NCBI RefSeq assembly: GCF_030409225.1
Contig: NZ_JAUFPK010000001.1
Coordinates: 1,586,733-1,650,732, forward strand
DNA length: 64,000 bases
Direction: 5' to 3'
From: Aquisalimonas lutea
GTDB taxonomy: Bacteria; Pseudomonadota; Gammaproteobacteria; Nitrococcales; Aquisalimonadaceae
The position numbers and the translations under genes are program-made. A model generated the notes under the pieces. It was not told where the DNA came from and ran no database searches. It saw only the letters and a program-made list of their open reading frames with translations. Position 1 is the first letter of the stretch; the number at the start of each line of letters is the position of its first letter. Positions 51,667 to 60,277 of this stretch are shown in pieces.

Positions 51667-52548
51667 TTACGGGTGCTCCGAGGCCACGCGGACGGCCAGA
51701 TCGGCCACTGCCCGGGTGATGGTATCCCCGGGGGAGATGGCATAGGAGACGGTGAACCGCAGCTCCGGCAGCACCCCTTCGGCCTCGAAGGTGCGCAGGC
51801 TCCCGGACGCCAGCTCGTTGCCGATGATGCGCGGGGGCAGGGGGCTGATGCCGATGCCGTCCACGGTCATGCGGATGATGGTGGCCAGGGAGGAGCTGGC
51901 ATGGATGCGCAGCCCCGGGCTGGTGCCGCGCACGAGCTGCTGGACCGCGATGTGCGGCTTGCTCAGGCGCGGGTAGGTGATGATGGGCCACCGGGTCAGG
52001 GCGTCCAGGTGCACGGGTTCCGGCGGCAGCGGCAGGCGCGGGCTGGCGACCCACGACAGCGGGTAGCGGCACAGCTCGGCGTTGACGATGTCCGGGTGGT
52101 TCACCGGCCCCATGAGAAAGGCGATATCGATGTCGTGGCCGGTGAGCTTGTCGGTGAGATTGAGCGAGCTGTCCACGTCCAGCTCCAGGGTGACGCCGGG
52201 GTAGGCTTCGTTGAGCCGCTCCAGCAGGTGCGGCAGCCAGGTGTAGACGATGGTCTCCACCACGCCCAGGCGGATGGTGCCCTGCATCGCGTGCGGATCG
52301 GCCACCGTGTGCAGCAGCTCGGAGCGCATCTCCAGCAGCCGCTCGGCGTACTCCAGCGTGTCCCGGCCCTTGGCGGTGAGCGCGACCCGCCGGCCGGCGC
52401 GCTCGAACAGCCGCACGCCCAGCTCCTCCTCGAGGTTGCTGATGCGGGCGGATACCGAGGGCTGCGAGGTGTAGAGATGCTTCGCCGCGGCGCGGAAGCT
52501 GCCCAGGCGGGCGATCCACACCAGCGTTTCCAGGGAGCGGAAGTCCAT
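51667..52548 (-). CDS. LysR-family transcriptional regulator
   Basis: 293 aa. N-terminal winged helix (LGSFRAAAKHLYTSQPSVSARISNLEEELGVRLFER) and a C-terminal two-lobe effector domain (~90-290). It is encoded immediately upstream of and in the same direction as the DUF1445/TRAP operon, and back to back with the cytosine deaminase gene, so it is the likely regulator of one or both. Confidence 0.92.
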   Translation of the reverse strand: MDFRSLETLVWIARLGSFRAAAKHLYTSQPSVSARISNLEEELGVRLFERAGRRVALTAKGRDTLEYAERLLEMRSELLHTVADPHAMQGTIRLGVVETIVYTWLPHLLERLNEAYPGVTLELDVDSSLNLTDKLTGHDIDIAFLMGPVNHPDIVNAELCRYPLSWVASPRLPLPPEPVHLDALTRWPIITYPRLSKPHIAVQQLVRGTSPGLRIHASSSLATIIRMTVDGIGISPLPPRIIGNELASGSLRTFEAEGVLPELRFTVSYAISPGDTITRAVADLAVRVASEHP

Positions 52549-52593
52549 GCGATGTCCTGACCTCGGTTGTACCGGGCAGCCAGGCTAGCGCCT

Positions 52594-52614
52594 GCGGTGG
52601 CGAACCGCCACCGC
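52594..52614. promoter_or_regulatory. Inverted repeat in the lysR / cytosine deaminase divergent region
   Basis: GCGGTGGCG-AAC-CGCCACCGC, perfect 9-bp arms. It may be an operator or a hairpin. The -10-like TATACT for the deaminase gene is at 52694-52699, without a convincing -35. Confidence 0.35.
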
Positions 52615-52727
52615 CGTCGGACGTCGGCGCGGCCGCGGGAGCCGGGCCCGCCGGGTGCGGCTCCGTTCGCTGCGGCGCGGTGCCGCCGCAGGATATACTC
52701 GGGCGGGTACCGGCACGAGGAGGCCCC

Positions 52728-53192
52728 ATGGACGCATTCATGCAGGCGGCACTGGACGAGGCGCAGCGCGGCCTCGACGAAGGCGGCATACCCATCGGCT
52801 CCGTGCTCGTCCACCGAGGCCGGATCATCGGCCGGGGGCACAACCGCCGCCAGCAGCGCGGGAGCGTGGTGCTCCACGGCGAAATGGACGCCCTGGAGAA
52901 CGCCGGCCGGCTGCCGGCCGGCGTCTATCGCCAGAGCGTGCTCTACACGACGCTGTCGCCGTGCGCCATGTGCAGCGGTGCGATCCTCCTGTACGGCATC
53001 CCGCGCGTGGTGGTCGGCGAGAACACCACCTTCCGCGGCGAGGAGGCGTTGCTGCGCAGCCGGGGCGTCACGGTGGATGTGCTCGATGTGGCCGAGTGCG
53101 TCCGAATGATGCGCACCTTCATCGAGCGATCCCCCGCCGTGTGGAACGAGGACATCGGGGTCCCGGGTAGCCCGGGCGCGGGCACCGGCTGA
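52728..53192 (+). CDS. Yeast-type cytosine deaminase (zinc-dependent)
   Basis: 154 aa from MDAFMQAALDEA, after GAGGAGGCCCC. Zinc site His50-x-Glu52 (HGEMD) and Cys79/Cys82 (PCAMC). It follows fungal FCY1 along almost its whole length: GGIPIG, GRGHN, RGSVVLHGEMDALENAGRL, LYTTLSPCAMCSGAILLYGIPRVVVGENTTF and ERSPAVWNEDIG all have direct counterparts, including the C-terminal WxEDIG gate. It is therefore likely to deaminate cytosine or a similar heterocycle rather than tRNA or guanine. Divergent from the LysR gene. Confidence 0.88.
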   Translation: MDAFMQAALDEAQRGLDEGGIPIGSVLVHRGRIIGRGHNRRQQRGSVVLHGEMDALENAGRLPAGVYRQSVLYTTLSPCAMCSGAILLYGIPRVVVGENTTFRGEEALLRSRGVTVDVLDVAECVRMMRTFIERSPAVWNEDIGVPGSPGAGTG

Positions 53193-53321
53193 CCGGCACC
53201 GGCCTGGCCGGTGCGCGCCGGAACCGCCCATGGGAAAGCGGGCGGGAATGGTTTTCAATGGCACGATGGCGACCGGGCCTCGGGCCCGGTCCTGTAACCG
53301 GCAACCCGCGGAATCGACACC

Positions 53322-54071
53322 ATGGTGGTATCGCCCCGGCTCCTTCTCCTCTGCGTAGCCGCTGTCGCGATCGCGTGTACGGCGCCGGGTTGCCGCGCGC
53401 CGGGCAATCCGGAGGCCGGCGGCCCCCCGGTGCCGTTCAAGGCACGGGGCAACGAGCCCGGCTGGCTGCTGACCATCACGGACGACCGCATGCGCCTCGA
53501 GTATGCGTACGGAACCAAGCAGGCACACGCGCCGCGTCCGGATCCGGTGGGCACGCCGGACGGCTATCGCTACGTCGCCGCCGCGGGAGAGCACGAGTTG
53601 CACGTCCGCATCCGGAACCGTCTGTGCACGGACAGCATGTCGGGCATGTACTACCCGGCCGCGGTGACGGTCCGGGTCGACGGCGAAACGCTCTCCGGCT
53701 GTGGTGGTGATCCGGCCGATCTCCTGACCGGCGGGACCTGGGTGGTCGAGGATCTTGCCGGCCGGGGCGTGATCGATGCCTCCCGCATGACGCTGCGCTT
53801 CCGGCCGGACGGCCGGCTGGGCGGCCGCGCTTCCTGCAACCGCTACACCGCCTCGTACGTGCTGACCGGCGAGCTGGATATCGACGCCGTGACCAGCACC
53901 GACGAGAGCTGCGCACCCGCCCTCATGAACCAGGAGCAGCTCTTCCTGCGCCTGCTGCGCAACGTGCGCCGGTTCGCGATCACCGACACGGGCGCCCTGC
54001 GCCTGGTGACGACGGACGGGCAGGCAATCACCGCGCGTCGTCGCGCATCGCTTAGCACTCCGGAAACGTGA
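53322..54071 (+). CDS. Lipoprotein with COG3650-like and META/HslJ domains
   Basis: 249 aa. The signal sequence MVVSPRLLLLCVAAVAIAC ends in a lipobox-like AIAC (or APGC shortly after). Residues ~38-130 start with FKARGNEPGW, typical of the membrane-bound domain found beside META domains. Residues ~135-245 are a META/HslJ-like domain (TWVVEDLAGRGV, RFRPDGRLGGRASCNRYTASY). Usually an outer-membrane-associated protein of unclear function. Single gene. Confidence 0.82.
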   Translation: MVVSPRLLLLCVAAVAIACTAPGCRAPGNPEAGGPPVPFKARGNEPGWLLTITDDRMRLEYAYGTKQAHAPRPDPVGTPDGYRYVAAAGEHELHVRIRNRLCTDSMSGMYYPAAVTVRVDGETLSGCGGDPADLLTGGTWVVEDLAGRGVIDASRMTLRFRPDGRLGGRASCNRYTASYVLTGELDIDAVTSTDESCAPALMNQEQLFLRLLRNVRRFAITDTGALRLVTTDGQAITARRRASLSTPET

Positions 54072-54112
54072 TCACGCGCCGAGTTGAACTCTCCGGTTCC
54101 GCATTCCCGGAT

Positions 54113-54141
54113 TTGACATAGTGTAGACGCGACACTAACTT
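54113..54141 (+). promoter_or_regulatory. nrtR-nadA promoter with embedded NrtR-type operator
   Basis: Perfect TTGACA (54113-54118), 17-base spacer, TAACTT (54136-54141). The spacer holds the palindrome TAGTGT-N7-ACACTA (54119-54137), which overlaps the -10. An operator between the hexamers would give steric autorepression. Confidence 0.7.
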
Positions 54142-54171
54142 TGTTTGACGGTTTGCTTACAGGAGGTCCCC

Positions 54172-54828
54172 GTGACGGAGCGGCAACTGACCGGGCTGGC
54201 GACGGACGTGGTGGTGTTCACCATCTCGGAGCACCGCCTGCGGGTTCTGCTGGTCAGCCGCAGCCGGGATCCGTATGCGGGCTGCTGGTCGCTGCCCGGG
54301 GGCATGGTGCCCATCGACGAGGGGCTGGAGGAGTGCGCCAGCCGCATGCTCCGGGAGAAGACCGGCGTGCACGGCGTCTACCTGGAGCAGCTCTACAGCT
54401 TCGGCGAGCCGGAGCGGGACCCGCGCGGCCGGGTGGTGTCGGTGTCGTACTACGCGCTGGTACCGCCGGGCCGGCTGCAGGGGGTCGCGCTCAACGGCGA
54501 CACCCTGGGGTGGTGGCCGGTGGACCAGCTGCCGGAGCTGGCATTCGATCACGACGCCATCGTGCGCATGGCGCACCAACGTCTCGCGGCCAAGCTGGAG
54601 TACTCGACCATCGCCCTGCAGTTCATGGGTGAGCGGTTCACGCTGAGCGAGCTGCAGTCGGTCTACGAGACCATTCTCGGCGAGCCGCTGGACAAGCGGA
54701 ATTTCCGCAAGCGGGTGCGGAACCTGCCCTGTATCGAGGATACCGGGGAACGGTTCCGCGCCGGCAAGCACCGGCCGGCGCGCCTGTTCCGGGTCACCCG
54801 GCCGCACCGGGTGGAGATCATCAAGTAG
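54172..54828 (+). CDS. nrtR: NrtR, Nudix-related transcriptional regulator of NAD synthesis
   Basis: 218 aa from GTG 54172, which follows ACAGGAGGTCCCC. An N-terminal Nudix fold (~1-140) has a degenerate box: GGMVPIDE...RMLREKTG instead of RExxEExG. So it is probably non-hydrolytic and senses ADP-ribose-type ligands. A C-terminal winged helix follows (~145-215: [27 protein letters not shown]), the hallmark of NrtR. nadA lies immediately downstream, supporting the role. Confidence 0.92.
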   Translation: MTERQLTGLATDVVVFTISEHRLRVLLVSRSRDPYAGCWSLPGGMVPIDEGLEECASRMLREKTGVHGVYLEQLYSFGEPERDPRGRVVSVSYYALVPPGRLQGVALNGDTLGWWPVDQLPELAFDHDAIVRMAHQRLAAKLEYSTIALQFMGERFTLSELQSVYETILGEPLDKRNFRKRVRNLPCIEDTGERFRAGKHRPARLFRVTRPHRVEIIK

Positions 54829-54857
54829 CAGCGGCCTGCGGGCCGGAGGTGATGAGC

Positions 54858-55937
54858 ATGAGCAAGGTAGAGGCGGTCCGTGCCGAGGCCCCGGTGCAGT
54901 TCTTCCGGGAGCAGCCGTTCACGGCCAGCGAGACGCTGGACGCCGGTGAGCGCGAGCAGCTCATGGACCGCATCCGCAACCAGCTGCGGGCGCAGGACGC
55001 GGTCCTCGTGGCGCACTACTACACCGCGCCGGACCTGCAGATCCTGGCCGACGAGACCGGGGGCATCGTCTCCGACTCCCTGGAGATGGCCCGCTTCGGC
55101 TACGAGCACCCGGGCAGCACGGTGGTCGTGGCGGGGGTGCGGTTCATGGGCGAGACGGCCAAGATCCTCAGCCCCGAGAAGCGCGTCCTCATGCCGGAGC
55201 TCGAGGCCACCTGCTCCCTGGACGAGGGCTGCCCGCCGGATGAGTTCGCGGCGTTCTGCGACGAGCATCCGGACCGCACCGTGGTGGTCTACGCCAACAC
55301 CAGCGCCGCGGTGAAGGCGCGGGCGGACTGGGTGGTGACCTCCAGCATTGCGCTGGATGTGGTGCGCCACCTCCACGAGCGCGGCGAGAAGATCCTCTGG
55401 GCACCGGACAAGCACCTGGGCGCCTACGTCCAGCAGCAGACCGGCGCCGACATGCTGCTCTGGGACGGCGCCTGCATCGTCCACGAGGAGTTCAAGGCCA
55501 TCGAGCTGGACAAGCTGCGGGCGCAGCACCCGGAGGCGAAGGTGCTGGTGCACCCGGAATCGCCCGCCGGGGTCATCGCCCAGGCGGACGTGGTGGGCTC
55601 CACCTCGCAGCTGCTCAAGGCGGTGCAGACGCTCGACGCGGACACCTTCGTGGTGGCCACGGATGCGGGCCTGTTCCACAAGATGCACGAGGCGGCCCCG
55701 GGCAAGACCCTGCTCAAGGCGCCCACGGCGGGCCGCAGTGCCACCTGCACCAGCTGCGCGCACTGCCCGTGGATGGCCATGAACGGCCTGCGCAGCCTAG
55801 CCCATGCCCTGGATGCGGGGGCCAACGAGATCCACGTCGATCCCGGCGTGGCCGAGCAGGCTCTGGTGTCCCTGGGCCGCATGCTCGAGTTCGGGCGCAA
55901 CCGCAGCCGGGCCGTCGAGGGCGCCGGCGACGCCTGA
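54858..55937 (+). CDS. nadA: Quinolinate synthase A
   Basis: 359 aa from ATG 54858, eight bases after GGAGG; ATG 54852 and GTG 54849 are too close to the ribosome-binding site. NadA condenses iminoaspartate with DHAP to quinolinate using a [4Fe-4S] cluster. Ligand cysteines are around 119 (EATCSL), 206 (DGACIVH) and 297-303 ([10 protein letters not shown]). [11 protein letters not shown] and HPESP are conserved. Co-transcribed with nrtR and ended by an intrinsic terminator. Confidence 0.96.
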   Translation: MSKVEAVRAEAPVQFFREQPFTASETLDAGEREQLMDRIRNQLRAQDAVLVAHYYTAPDLQILADETGGIVSDSLEMARFGYEHPGSTVVVAGVRFMGETAKILSPEKRVLMPELEATCSLDEGCPPDEFAAFCDEHPDRTVVVYANTSAAVKARADWVVTSSIALDVVRHLHERGEKILWAPDKHLGAYVQQQTGADMLLWDGACIVHEEFKAIELDKLRAQHPEAKVLVHPESPAGVIAQADVVGSTSQLLKAVQTLDADTFVVATDAGLFHKMHEAAPGKTLLKAPTAGRSATCTSCAHCPWMAMNGLRSLAHALDAGANEIHVDPGVAEQALVSLGRMLEFGRNRSRAVEGAGDA

Positions 55938-55959
55938 TCGCCGCGTTTGCGCCGAGAAG

Positions 55960-55986
55960 GAGCCACCCGCAAGGGTGGCTCTTTTT
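55960..55986 (+). terminator. Rho-independent terminator of nrtR-nadA
   Basis: GAGCCACCC-GCAA-GGGTGGCTC followed by TTTTT, 22 bases after the nadA stop. Confidence 0.95.
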
Positions 55987-56080
55987 GATGCAAGCCCCCA
56001 CGAATGACCGGTGGCACTGCCCTGTATCCGCTGTTCCCTCCCTTCCCTGCCATCTCCCGCGAGAGCGGCCTTCCATTGCG

Positions 56081-56110
56081 TTGTATAACTTATGTATAGA
56101 AAACGGTATC
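56081..56110 (+). promoter_or_regulatory. TGTATA direct repeats upstream of the methyltransferase/DUF1295 pair
   Basis: TGTATA at 56082-56087 and 56093-56098 are spaced exactly 11 bases apart, with GTATC at 56106 as a weaker third unit. The block is AT-rich within GC-rich surroundings and lies about 45 bases before the gene, so it probably spans the promoter. Confidence 0.5.
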
Positions 56111-56151
56111 ATCACCGCGTTACTGATCGTGTGGCTTAAGGGGAGCCTTCC

Positions 56152-57204
56152 ATGGAACAACTCCTGGCTCTGGTGGAGCAGGGGCGCGTGCCGGACGGCC
56201 TGGTGCGGGCGGGTATCCGGCGCCTTTTGAAGCAGCGCCTGGCCGGCGAGAGCGGCGACGTCGAGCAGCGCCGGGAGCGGCTTCACGAGCTCATGGCGCA
56301 CATGGACGCCAGCCCGGTGGCGCTGGCTACCGACACGGCCAATGAGCAGCACTACGAGCTGCCGGCGGCCTTCTTCCGGGAGGTGCTCGGGACGCATCTG
56401 AAGTACTCCTGCGGCCTGTGGCCGGAAGGTGTACACGAACTGGACGAGGCCGAGGCGGCCATGCTGGCGGTCACCTGTGAACGCGCGGACCTGGCGGACG
56501 GCCAGAACGTGCTGGAGCTGGGCTGCGGCTGGGGCGCGCTGTCGCTGTGGATGGCCGAGCACTACCCCGGCAGCACCATTACCGCCGTGTCCAACTCCGC
56601 CTCCCAGCGCGCGTTCATCGAGGCCCGCCGGGACGCCCGCGGGCTCGACAACCTCACCGTGGTCACGGCGGACATGAACCGCTTCACCACGGAGGACGCG
56701 TTCGACCGGGTGGTGTCCCTGGAGATGTTCGAGCACATGCGCAACTGGGGCGAGCTGCTGCGGCGCATCCACGGCTGGCTGCGTCCCGGCGGCAAGCTGT
56801 TCGTCCACGTGTTCTGCCACCGCGAGGTGGCCTACGTGTTCGAGACCGGCGGCGCGGCCGACTGGATGGGACGGCACTTCTTCACCGACGGCCTGATGCC
56901 GGCGGATGCGCTGCCCCTGTACTACCAGCGGGACCTGCGGCTGCTGCGTCACTGGCGGGTCAACGGCCGCCACTACGAGCGCACCTGCAACGCCTGGCTG
57001 GCGCGCATGGACGCCGCGCGCGGGCGCATCCAGCCGTTGTTCGCCGAGACGTATGGTGCCGAAGGGGTCACCCGCTGGATCAACCGCTGGCGGATCTTCT
57101 TCATGGCCTGCGCGGAGCTGTTCGGCTACCGCGGGGGCGACGAGTGGTTCGTCAGCCACTATCTCATGGAGCGCCCGCCGGGGCGCGCGACCGCTTGCGA
57201 GTGA
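56152..57204 (+). CDS. SAM-dependent methyltransferase, cyclopropane-fatty-acid-synthase family
   Basis: 350 aa. Motif I is [50 protein letters not shown] and [16 protein letters not shown] follow the CFA-synthase-like fold. The N-terminal ~85 residues include [14 protein letters not shown] and LKYSCGLWP, typical of this subfamily, which also contains methyltransferases acting on unsaturated lipid chains. Its partner is the DUF1295 membrane protein 15 bases downstream. Substrate not established. Confidence 0.88.
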   Translation: MEQLLALVEQGRVPDGLVRAGIRRLLKQRLAGESGDVEQRRERLHELMAHMDASPVALATDTANEQHYELPAAFFREVLGTHLKYSCGLWPEGVHELDEAEAAMLAVTCERADLADGQNVLELGCGWGALSLWMAEHYPGSTITAVSNSASQRAFIEARRDARGLDNLTVVTADMNRFTTEDAFDRVVSLEMFEHMRNWGELLRRIHGWLRPGGKLFVHVFCHREVAYVFETGGAADWMGRHFFTDGLMPADALPLYYQRDLRLLRHWRVNGRHYERTCNAWLARMDAARGRIQPLFAETYGAEGVTRWINRWRIFFMACAELFGYRGGDEWFVSHYLMERPPGRATACE

Positions 57205-57219
57205 CACGGAGACAGCGTG

Positions 57220-58020
57220 ATGCAGGATACGGGGCTTGTGGTACTGCTCGGGCTGACCAGTAGCCTGCTGCTGATGGTGCTGGTCTGGATCGCGAGCCTG
57301 GTGCGCCGGGACGCCAGCCTCGTCGACCGCTTCTGGGGCGCGGGCTTCGTGCTTCTGGCGTGGGTGTACTGGTTCGCTGCCGGGGCGCCGGCGGCCGGGC
57401 TGCTCATGGTGCTGCCGGTTACCCTCTGGGGGCTGCGGCTGTCCGCGTACCTGACCTGGCGGAACTGGGGCCACGGCGAGGACTATCGCTACCGCGAGAT
57501 GCGGGCGCACCACGGACGGCGTTTCCCCTGGGTGAGCCTGTGGACGGTGTTCGTGCTCCAGGGGATGATCATGTGGGTGGTGGCCATGCCCCTGGTGTAC
57601 GGGACGCGCGTGCCGTCGGCGGACGTCCTTGTCTGGCCGCTGGCCGCCGCCGGCCTGGCGCTGTGGTTGGCGGGCCTGACCTGGGAGGCGGTTGCCGACG
57701 CCCAGCTGGCGCGCTTCAAGGCCGATCCCGCCAACCGCGGCAGGGTCATGGACCGGGGACTGTGGCGCTACAGCCGGCATCCCAACTACTTCGGCGAGGC
57801 CGTTCTCTGGTGGGGGTTCGCCCTGATCGCGGCCGCCGCCGGCGGCTGGTGGACCATGCTCAGCGCCGCGCTGATGACCTTCCTGCTGGCGCGGGTCTCC
57901 GGCGTGACGCTGCTGGAGAGGAAGCTCACCGATACCCGTCCCGCGTACCGGGACTACGTCGCGCGCACCAATGCGCTGGTCCCGGGGCCGCCCCGCGAGC
58001 CGTCCTCCGGCAATCGGTGA
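57220..58020 (+). CDS. DUF1295 / steroid 5-alpha-reductase-like membrane protein
   Basis: 266 aa from ATG 57220 (GTG 57217 is adjacent). About six to seven membrane segments. The C-terminal signature WRYSRHPNYFGEAVLWWG and DASLVDRFWGAGF are typical of DUF1295, related to ICMT and steroid reductases. Such proteins use NADPH or SAM on lipid-like substrates. It recurs beside CFA-like methyltransferases, suggesting two steps in one lipid modification. Confidence 0.88.
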   Translation: MQDTGLVVLLGLTSSLLLMVLVWIASLVRRDASLVDRFWGAGFVLLAWVYWFAAGAPAAGLLMVLPVTLWGLRLSAYLTWRNWGHGEDYRYREMRAHHGRRFPWVSLWTVFVLQGMIMWVVAMPLVYGTRVPSADVLVWPLAAAGLALWLAGLTWEAVADAQLARFKADPANRGRVMDRGLWRYSRHPNYFGEAVLWWGFALIAAAAGGWWTMLSAALMTFLLARVSGVTLLERKLTDTRPAYRDYVARTNALVPGPPREPSSGNR

Positions 58021-58146
58021 CGGTATGCCGGTTCCGTGGAATATGCGACGAAGGTATGAAGATAGGTGTTTTCATTCTTTTTGTGACTTAGAAGCAAGCG
58101 GTAAGGTACTTGGCAGTCACAGGGAAGCCACCCGGTGAGGAGAGCC

Positions 58147-58878
58147 ATGAGCAACTGCCAAGCCACCGTCGCACCCCTGCCGAGAGGGCAGGCGCTGGAT
58201 CTGGACGCGATCAACGCCGAGCTGGACCGCGCCAGCGCCGAGGACCGCGTCCGCTGGGGCCTGGAGCAGTTCGGCCAGCGCATCGTGCTGTCCTCAAGCT
58301 TCGGTGCCCAGGCGGCCGTATCCCTGCACATGGTCACGCGGCAGCGTCCGGATATCCCGGTGATCCTGGTGGATACCGGCTACCTGTTCCCGGAGACCTA
58401 CCGCTTCGTGGACGAGCTCACCGAGCGGCTGGGGCTGAACCTGCGCGTCTACCGCGCCGAGCTCAGTCCCGCCTGGCAGGAGGCGCGCTACGGCAAGCTC
58501 TGGGAGCAGGGGCTGGACGGCCTCGAGCAGTACAACCGCATGAACAAGGTCGAGCCCATGCAGCGCGCCCTGCGCGAGCTGCGCGCCGACGCCTGGTTCG
58601 CCGGCCTGCGCCGCCAGCAGGCGACCACCCGGGAGCAGCTGGACCCGGTGGTGGAGCAGAACGGGCGCTACAAGGTTCACCCGCTGATCGACTGGACCGA
58701 TCGCGACATCTACCGCTACCTCACCGCCCACGATCTGCCCTACCACCCGTTGTGGCACCAGGGCTATGTCTCCATCGGCGACGTCCACACGACGCGGCGG
58801 CTGGATGACGGCATGACCGAGGAGGAGACACGCTTCTTCGGCCTCAAGCGCGAGTGCGGCCTGCACGAGCACGTCTGA
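58147..58878 (+). CDS. cysH: Phosphoadenosine phosphosulfate (PAPS) reductase
   Basis: 243 aa from MSNCQATV after GAGGAGAGCC. PP-loop [38 protein letters not shown] and the C-terminal catalytic ECGLHEHV (Cys237) are present. The CC...CxxC cluster ligands of APS reductases are missing, so it should be the thioredoxin-dependent PAPS enzyme of assimilatory sulfate reduction. Its stop lies inside a 22-base palindrome shared with the next, convergent gene. Confidence 0.94.
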   Translation: MSNCQATVAPLPRGQALDLDAINAELDRASAEDRVRWGLEQFGQRIVLSSSFGAQAAVSLHMVTRQRPDIPVILVDTGYLFPETYRFVDELTERLGLNLRVYRAELSPAWQEARYGKLWEQGLDGLEQYNRMNKVEPMQRALRELRADAWFAGLRRQQATTREQLDPVVEQNGRYKVHPLIDWTDRDIYRYLTAHDLPYHPLWHQGYVSIGDVHTTRRLDDGMTEEETRFFGLKRECGLHEHV

Positions 58879-58896
58879 CGCGCGGCCGCGCGTCAG
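58875..58896. terminator. Perfect 22-base palindrome spanning both convergent stop codons
   Basis: CTGACGCGCG-GC-CGCGCGTCAG includes the cysH TGA (58876-58878) and the TGA of the LEA-like gene (58893-58895, minus strand). It can form the same hairpin in both transcripts and so could end both; it lacks a U-tract. Confidence 0.5.
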
Positions 58897-59372
58897 TCCA
58901 CGAGCAGCTCCAGCGACCCCTCGCGGCTGAACGCCTGGCTGCCGCGCAGGAAGCGGCCGTAGGCGACCTCCCCGGTCAGCGTGTAGTCGAAGGTTCTGCG
59001 CCCGCTGTAGACCATGCGCATCAGCCCCGGAAGGCTGCCCAGCAGCTGCGTCCGCGCCTCCAGGTCCACCGTGGTGGTGTCCTCCGCGGCCAGCGTGAAC
59101 GCGCTGGTGGACTGCCCCTCGGCGAGGTCCAGGCCGCCGAGCTGCAGCCCGTAGCGGATCTCGCGCACCCGCAGCGAGTGGGGATTGGGATTGTCCACCG
59201 CCAGGGTGAGGCGGAACCGCTGCTCGCTGACACCCAGCTCCAGGACGGTGACCCGGTCCACCCGGAACTCGGGCTCTTCCAGCGGGCGTTCCAGCAGGCT
59301 GCATGCATTCAGCAGCGTGATGGCGAGGGTCATTGCCGCGATGAGCAGGCAATTGCGGCGGAGACGGGGCAT
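58893..59372 (-). CDS. LEA type-2 (LEA14/WHy-like) lipoprotein
   Basis: 159 aa. Signal peptide with lipobox LLNAC (Cys24). The rest is a beta-sandwich of the LEA14/WHy kind: LTLAVDNPNPHSLRVREIRYGLQLGG is the diagnostic segment. Function is unclear; water-stress-related proteins of this fold occur in many bacteria. It converges with cysH and is divergent from the MipA/OmpV gene. Confidence 0.85.
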   Translation of the reverse strand: MPRLRRNCLLIAAMTLAITLLNACSLLERPLEEPEFRVDRVTVLELGVSEQRFRLTLAVDNPNPHSLRVREIRYGLQLGGLDLAEGQSTSAFTLAAEDTTTVDLEARTQLLGSLPGLMRMVYSGRRTFDYTLTGEVAYGRFLRGSQAFSREGSLELLVD

Positions 59373-59466
59373 GGTGCCTTCCTCGTGGGGATGCGAAATG
59401 ACGACGGCTCGGGTAGCCTTGGCCGGGAATCTCGGCGAGGCTTCAGGACAAGGAGGATAGCACGTG

Positions 59467-60237
59467 ATGGCAGCAGGCTATGGAAGGCCGACCCGCCTCC
59501 GGGTGGCCGGAATGGTATTGGCGGCATTGATGCTGTTCTGCGCTTTTCCGGTGGCGGCGCAGCAGCCTTCCGGCTGGTCGCTGGGCCTCGGTGCCATTGT
59601 CTCGGGGGGACGCTATGGCGACGCGGACACCGAGGTGACGCCGGTGCCGGTACTGGGCTACGAGGGCGAGCGGTTCTTTCTGCGCGGACCCGCCGCCGGG
59701 CTGCGACTGCCCCGCGTCGGCGGTGTGCGCAGCGCACTGGTCCTGCGGGCCCGCATGCAGAGCTTCGACGCGAACGACGACCCGGTGCTCGAGGGCATGG
59801 AGACCCGGCGCCGCACCGCCGAAGGCGGGCTGCGCGTCGGCGCCGGCAAACGGTGGCTCCGGGGGCACGTCGGTATCTACCAGGAGCTTCTCGGGCGCCA
59901 TCACGGACAGGTCCTGGAAGCCCGTCTGCAAGCGCCTTTACCCGCGGGGAACTGGTTGATCGTCCCGTCGGTGGGCGTGGACTGGCAGAGCGCCGAGACC
60001 GCGGACTACTACTACGGTGTCCGGGACGACGAGGCAAGGGGCGGCCGCCCGGCCTATGCGCCGGGTGCGTCAGTCAACCGGGTCCTCGGGCTGGGCCTGC
60101 GCTATCGCGGCGGCGAGCGGTTCCGTTTCGTGCTGCGGGTGCAACGGGAGTTCTTCGACAGCAGCCTGCGCGCGAGCCCCATCGTCGACAGGGACGGCCG
60201 ATGGTCGGGATTCGCCGGCATCAGCTGGCGCCTGTGA
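59467..60237 (+). CDS. MipA/OmpV family outer-membrane protein
   Basis: 256 aa from ATG 59467 (GTG 59464 possible), after AAGGAGGATAGCAC. Signal peptide ends at VAAQ (about residue 32). GWSLGLGAIVSGGRYGDADTEVTPVPVLGYEGERFFLRG and the ending FAGISWRL are MipA/OmpV features, with alternating residues expected of a small beta-barrel. MipA scaffolds murein synthesis in E. coli, whereas OmpV proteins are osmoregulated, so the exact role is open. Confidence 0.88.
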   Translation: MAAGYGRPTRLRVAGMVLAALMLFCAFPVAAQQPSGWSLGLGAIVSGGRYGDADTEVTPVPVLGYEGERFFLRGPAAGLRLPRVGGVRSALVLRARMQSFDANDDPVLEGMETRRRTAEGGLRVGAGKRWLRGHVGIYQELLGRHHGQVLEARLQAPLPAGNWLIVPSVGVDWQSAETADYYYGVRDDEARGGRPAYAPGASVNRVLGLGLRYRGGERFRFVLRVQREFFDSSLRASPIVDRDGRWSGFAGISWRL

Positions 60238-60251
60238 ATGCCGCTCGGAAC

Positions 60252-60277
60252 AAAAAAAAGGCAGGGATAACCCTGCC
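60252..60277 (-). terminator. Rho-independent terminator on the minus strand
   Basis: GGCAGGG-TTAT-CCCTGCC followed by eight Ts on the minus strand. It is nearly 190 bases past the end of the ATP-grasp gene, and so ends either a long 3' UTR or a separate small RNA. It may also stop the plus-strand MipA transcript. Confidence 0.85.
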
